This document shows positions 5,372-7,367 of a stretch of 7,367 bases of DNA, in pieces. Below the pieces are notes generated by a model. The model did no database searches, was not told where the DNA came from, and worked only from the letters and a program-made list of their open reading frames with translations. Position numbers and translations under genes: made by a program. This stretch comes from Gammaproteobacteria bacterium. Lineage in GTDB: Bacteria > Pseudomonadota > Gammaproteobacteria > SZUA-152. The stretch is from assembly GCA_030613605.1 (NCBI GenBank), contig JAUWLO010000099.1, positions 1-7,367 on the forward strand, given 5' to 3'. How positions within the stretch are numbered: position 1 is the stretch's first letter; every line of letters begins with the position of its first letter.

Positions 5372-6222
5372 GCTGTTTGCCCCTGCAAATCCCAGTTTTG
5401 CCAAACCGGTGTGCAACCTTCCGGCAGCGCTGGCAGCTTGCCCAGCTCAATCCAGGGCTGTTCGGGGCCGTGGTAATCCGAGCCGCAGGAGGCCAATAAA
5501 TCGAAGCGTTTGGCGTACTGCGCCATGCCCTGGGCTTCCCCCGCTGAGTGACTGCCAGAAACGACTTCCAGAGCCTCGCCACCAGCATCCTTGAATTCCT
5601 GCATAAACTGACGCAGTCGGGTCGCACTCAGACGATACCGAGCAGGATGGGCAATCACTGCCTGACCGCCAGAATCATGAATCCAGGACAGTGCCTCTTC
5701 CAGCGTCGCCCACTTACCCGGCACGTAACCAGGTCGATTGTGCACCAGAAATTTTTTGAACACCTTGCGCATGTCTTTGGCATGGCCCTGTTCCACCAGG
5801 AAACGGGCAAAATGGGTACGACCGAGGATTTGACCTGAGGCAAACGCCTTTGCGCCTTCCAACGCCCCCTCAATACCGTGTTTGGCGAGACGACGGGCTA
5901 TTTCTTCTGCGCGTTCGATACGGAAAGCCCTAAGTCCACTCAAACCTGCCTGCAAGCCGGCATGCTTCGGATCAATATTGAGCCCCACAATGTGAAAGGT
6001 CACCCCGTTCCAGCTGATAGAAATTTCTACTCCTGGCACCAGTTGCAAACCAAGTTCCTTTGCCACCCGACCAGCCTCTTCCAACCCACCGGTACCATCG
6101 TGATCGGTCAACGCCAGCACATCCACGCCCTGTGCATGGGCGCGCTGCACCAGCTCTGTCGGAGTCAGTGTGCCGTCAGAAGCAATGGAATGGCTGTGGA
6201 GATCGATACTCAGGTGACTCAA
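5368..6222 (-). CDS. rnm: PHP-domain 5'-3' exoribonuclease RNase AM (YciV)
   Basis: The 284-residue product matches E. coli YciV/RNase AM (293 residues), a metal-dependent 5'-3' exonuclease reported to mature the 5' ends of 16S, 23S and 5S rRNA. The PHP metal ligands are all present: DLHSHSIASDG (7-17; His9, His11, Asp16), TDHDGT (39-44; His41), PGVEIS (Glu66), FHIVGLNID (His77), IAHPARY (His192) and GSDYHGPEQPW (Asp249, His251). The central block TRTHFARFLVEQG-like segment (134-146 here begins GRTHFARFLVEQG) is characteristic of this subfamily. The only plausible start is TTG (6222-6220), since the PHP motif begins at residue 7 and no ATG or GTG lies nearby; the upstream GAG is a weak Shine-Dalgarno. 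The TGA stop overlaps yciO as ATGA, a pairing also seen in E. coli. It appears to be the first gene of the leftward group. Confidence 0.93.
   Translation of the reverse strand: MSHLSIDLHSHSIASDGTLTPTELVQRAHAQGVDVLALTDHDGTGGLEEAGRVAKELGLQLVPGVEISISWNGVTFHIVGLNIDPKHAGLQAGLSGLRAFRIERAEEIARRLAKHGIEGALEGAKAFASGQILGRTHFARFLVEQGHAKDMRKVFKKFLVHNRPGYVPGKWATLEEALSWIHDSGGQAVIAHPARYRLSATRLRQFMQEFKDAGGEALEVVSGSHSAGEAQGMAQYAKRFDLLASCGSDYHGPEQPWIELGKLPALPEGCTPVWQNWDLQGQTA
5380..5384 (-). promoter_or_regulatory. Ribosome binding site of yciO within the end of rnm
   Basis: AGGGG on the minus strand, eight bases before the ATG at 5371, lies inside the last codons of rnm. It decides between this ATG and the in-frame ATG at 5416, which would add 15 residues with no counterpart in E. 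coli YciO. Confidence 0.65.
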
Positions 6223-6240
6223 AATAGGAAACTCAAAATA
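6217..6240 (-). repeat. Direct repeat across the rnm start codon
   Basis: The 10-mer TATTTTGAGT occurs on the minus strand at 6240-6231 and again at 6226-6217, separated by TTCC. Both copies include TTGAGT; the second supplies the TTG start and second codon of rnm. The first TTG, out of frame, opens a five-codon frame (TTG AGT TTC CTA TTT) ending in TGA that overlaps the real TTG by two bases. It could be a chance duplication or a minimal upstream frame. Confidence 0.55.
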
Positions 6241-6243
6241 TAA

Positions 6244-6279
6244 TCCTGCGTGGATTCTTGTATAGACTCTTGTCTAGAT
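6244..6279 (+). repeat. 12-bp direct repeats upstream of rnm
   Basis: TCTTGTATAGAC (6256-6267) is followed directly by TCTTGTCTAGAT (6268-6279); the two match at 10 of 12 positions. The preceding 12 bases, TCCTGCGTGGAT (6244-6255), match the last unit at 8 of 12, so a third, decayed copy is possible. Across the junction lies a small palindrome, TAGAC-TCTT-GTCTA (6263-6276). The repeats sit 34-57 bases upstream of the rnm start codon, where a regulator could act on the leftward promoter. No known operator was recognised. Confidence 0.45.
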
Positions 6280-6330
6280 ATGGGCATAAAAAACTCAGAC
6301 CATGAAAAAAGCCTATTCTACCAGAGCCAC

Positions 6331-6349
6331 AGTCAGGAAGACCTGAACT
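6331..6349. repeat. Short inverted repeat in the divergent region
   Basis: AGTCAGG and CCTGAACT flank the four-base loop AAGA. TCAGG/CCTGA pairs perfectly, and two more pairs form if one A is bulged out. No T-run follows on either strand, so it is not an intrinsic terminator. It lies between the two divergent genes and about 22 bp upstream of the candidate yciB -10 box, so an operator or an RNA hairpin in the rnm leader are both possible. Confidence 0.3.
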
Positions 6350-6449
6350 TTCATTAAAAGCTTCCTCTAATAGAATATGGTAAATTACCGCCTGTCCCTG
6401 CCTTTTAGTGACTACCTGTAAATAACTAAGCAATGGTTAAGAAGTAAAT

Positions 6450-7010
6450 ATGAAATTCCTGTTCGATCTTTTCCCCATTATCCTGTTTTTTATCGCCTAC
6501 AAAATTTATGGCATTTTTGTTGCCACAGCGGTAGCCATTGCCGCCAGCTTTCTGCAGGTTGGCCTGTACTGGCTTAAACACCACAAAATAGAAAAAATGC
6601 ATCTTGTCACTCTGGTGCTGATTGCGGTGTTTGGTGGTTTAACACTGATACTGCAAGACGAAACATTTATTAAATGGAAGCCATCCATTATTAACTGGTT
6701 ATTCGGTGCTGTGTTTATCGGCAGCCAGTTTATTGGTAAAAAGACCATCATCGAACGCATGATGGGCGCTAATATTTCTTTACCCCATTTTGTATGGCCA
6801 AAATTAAACATGGCCTGGGCGATATTTTTTATCGCCCTTGGTTTTGCCAATCTCTACGTGATGTCGTATTACGATACGGATACCTGGGTTAATTTTAAAA
6901 TGTTCGGCATGATGGGTTTGACGCTGGCCTTTTTGTTCGCACAGGGAATTTACCTGACACGATACATACAGGATGAACAGGTTAAAATTACAGATAAGGA
7001 AAATGAGTAA
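6450..7010 (+). CDS. yciB: Inner membrane protein YciB (intracellular septation protein A family)
   Basis: The 186-residue, strongly hydrophobic product matches E. coli YciB (also called IspZ). It shares the MKFLFDLFPIILFF-type N-terminus, YKIYGIFVATA, EKMHLVTLVLIAVFGGLTL (48-66), FIKWKPSII (73-81), PHFVWPKLNMAWAIFFIALG (112-131) and WVNFKMFG (146-153). Hydrophobic segments lie at about 3-17, 21-42, 51-68, 83-96, 119-140 and 151-170, with a short polar C-terminus. In E. coli the protein is linked to envelope integrity, cell elongation and division partners. Despite the old name ispZ, it is not an isoprenoid enzyme. The ATG at 6450 follows a modest AAGAAG with a five-base spacer. The TAA stop shares its last A with the yciI ATG, so the two are probably co-transcribed and coupled. 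Confidence 0.94.
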   Translation: MKFLFDLFPIILFFIAYKIYGIFVATAVAIAASFLQVGLYWLKHHKIEKMHLVTLVLIAVFGGLTLILQDETFIKWKPSIINWLFGAVFIGSQFIGKKTIIERMMGANISLPHFVWPKLNMAWAIFFIALGFANLYVMSYYDTDTWVNFKMFGMMGLTLAFLFAQGIYLTRYIQDEQVKITDKENE

Positions 7011-7312
7011 TGTTGTACGCCATTATCAGCCAGGATGCAGAAGACAGTCTTGAAAAACGTCTATCCGCAAGACCTGCACACATTGAACGTCTTACTACTT
7101 TGCAGAATGAAGGGCGTTTGATTATTGCCGGACCGCACCCCGCCATTGACAGTGAGGATCCGGGAACAGCTGGATTTTCCGGTAGTCTAATTGTTGCCGA
7201 GTTTTCTTCTCAGGACGATGCCCAAAGCTGGGCAGATGCTGACCCTTACGTAACTGCTGGGGTTTATGCACAGGTCACCGTCAAACCATTCAAAAAAGTA
7301 TTTCCTCAATAA
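7010..7312 (+). CDS. yciI: YciI family protein
   Basis: The 100-residue product matches E. coli YciI (98 residues) end to end. Shared segments include SLEKRLSARPAHIERL (13-28), EGRLIIAGPHPAIDS (34-48), DPGTAGFSGS (50-59) and WADADPYVTAGVY (74-86), ending VKPFKKVF. This is the dimeric alpha-beta barrel (ferredoxin-like) YciI fold. His24 of the RPAH motif corresponds to the conserved histidine proposed as catalytic in the family, but no substrate is established. The ATG at 7010 overlaps the yciB stop (TAATG), and AAGGA at 6996-7000 gives a proper Shine-Dalgarno nine bases upstream. In E. coli yciI and yciB are near neighbours but not adjacent; here they form a two-gene coupled unit. Confidence 0.94.
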   Translation: MLYAIISQDAEDSLEKRLSARPAHIERLTTLQNEGRLIIAGPHPAIDSEDPGTAGFSGSLIVAEFSSQDDAQSWADADPYVTAGVYAQVTVKPFKKVFPQ

Positions 7313-7345
7313 ACTTTTCGATTATATTAAATCAGGGTTAATAGA

Positions 7346-7367
7346 ATGAGCGAACGTATTGATATGA
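7346..7367 (+). CDS. Start of a further gene, cut by the window edge (possibly BolA-like)
   Basis: An ATG at 7346 opens a frame of seven whole codons (MSERIDM) before the window ends. AGGG (7334-7337) lies eight bases upstream, and the gene is 33 bp after yciI on the same strand, so it probably continues the yciB-yciI operon. A short N-terminus of this sort, rich in Glu/Arg/Ile, would suit a BolA-family protein, often found near these genes in relatives. Seven residues cannot establish this. Confidence 0.4.

Larger units (their letters stand above)
6223..6449. promoter_or_regulatory. Divergent intergenic region between rnm and yciB
   Basis: This 227-bp non-coding interval must hold the leftward promoter for rnm and its followers and the rightward promoter for yciB-yciI. 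On the plus strand the best -10 box I find is TAGAAT (6371-6376), with only a poor -35 (CTTTCA, 17 bp upstream). On the minus strand no convincing sigma-70 pair is visible. The interval contains a 12-bp direct repeat, a short inverted repeat and A-rich runs. The long untranslated distance to yciB (about 70 bases from the candidate start site) leaves room for regulation. No riboswitch or known RNA was recognised. Confidence 0.5.

Noticed and set aside
5369..5416. Longer yciO beginning at the in-frame ATG at 5416
   Set aside because: The extra 15 residues have no counterpart in E. coli YciO, whereas the ATG at 5371 has AGGGG at good spacing and the ATGA overlap with rnm.
6301..6349. A-rich runs and the inverted repeat in the divergent region as a bidirectional terminator
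   Set aside because: No T-run follows the stem on either strand, and both flanking genes point away from it, so no transcript needs to end there.
6233..6433. 66-codon open frame on the minus strand covering most of the divergent intergenic region
   Set aside because: It begins with TTG without a ribosome binding site, has no familiar motif, ends just before rnm and runs through probable promoter DNA. Most likely a chance frame.
1..7367. Mobile element, defence island or CRISPR content
   Set aside because: All genes are conserved housekeeping families in tight order, and no transposase, long inverted repeat, spacer-repeat array or foreign-looking composition was seen.

Overview
The window is a compact stretch of ordinary bacterial chromosome, almost certainly from a gammaproteobacterium. 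The proteins closely resemble Escherichia coli YciV/RNase AM, YciO, YciB, YciI and RluB, and the ScpA, ScpB and TrpS forms resemble those of Pseudomonas and its marine relatives. Base composition is close to balanced by eye. A genus cannot be named from this sequence alone. I see no mobile element, phage gene, CRISPR array, tRNA or rRNA.

Minus strand, read from right to left: rnm (PHP-domain 5'-3' exonuclease, 6222-5368) overlaps yciO (YrdC/Sua5-like, 5371-4751) by four bases. A small M50 site-2-type membrane protease follows (4681-4025), then trpS (tryptophanyl-tRNA synthetase, 3987-2770), scpA (2643-1798), scpB (1705-890) and rluB (893 to beyond base 1, 3' end missing). All seven run in one direction. 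The rnm-yciO and scpB-rluB pairs overlap. The gaps of 37-126 bp elsewhere leave room for internal promoters or attenuation, and the best promoter candidate is upstream of scpA.

Plus strand: a 227-bp divergent intergenic region (6223-6449) separates rnm from yciB (inner-membrane septation/envelope protein, 6450-7010). yciB shares one base with yciI (7010-7312), and the first seven codons of another gene, perhaps bolA-like, are cut by the right edge.

The themes are RNA maturation and translation (RNase AM, YciO, TrpRS, RluB), chromosome organisation (ScpA and ScpB, the kleisin and kite partners of SMC) and the cell envelope (M50 protease, YciB). The layout looks like a fuller version of the E. 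coli yci/trp neighbourhood, where rnm, yciO and rluB are still close together but scpAB is absent.

No wholly undescribed system is evident. The points most worth a second look are a four-cysteine, probable iron-sulfur motif with a large insertion in TrpRS, an 87-residue stretch without any basic residue in ScpB, a degenerate 13-bp tandem repeat between scpA and scpB, a C-rich Rho-site-like tract after yciO, and short direct repeats in the divergent region and at the rnm start codon.
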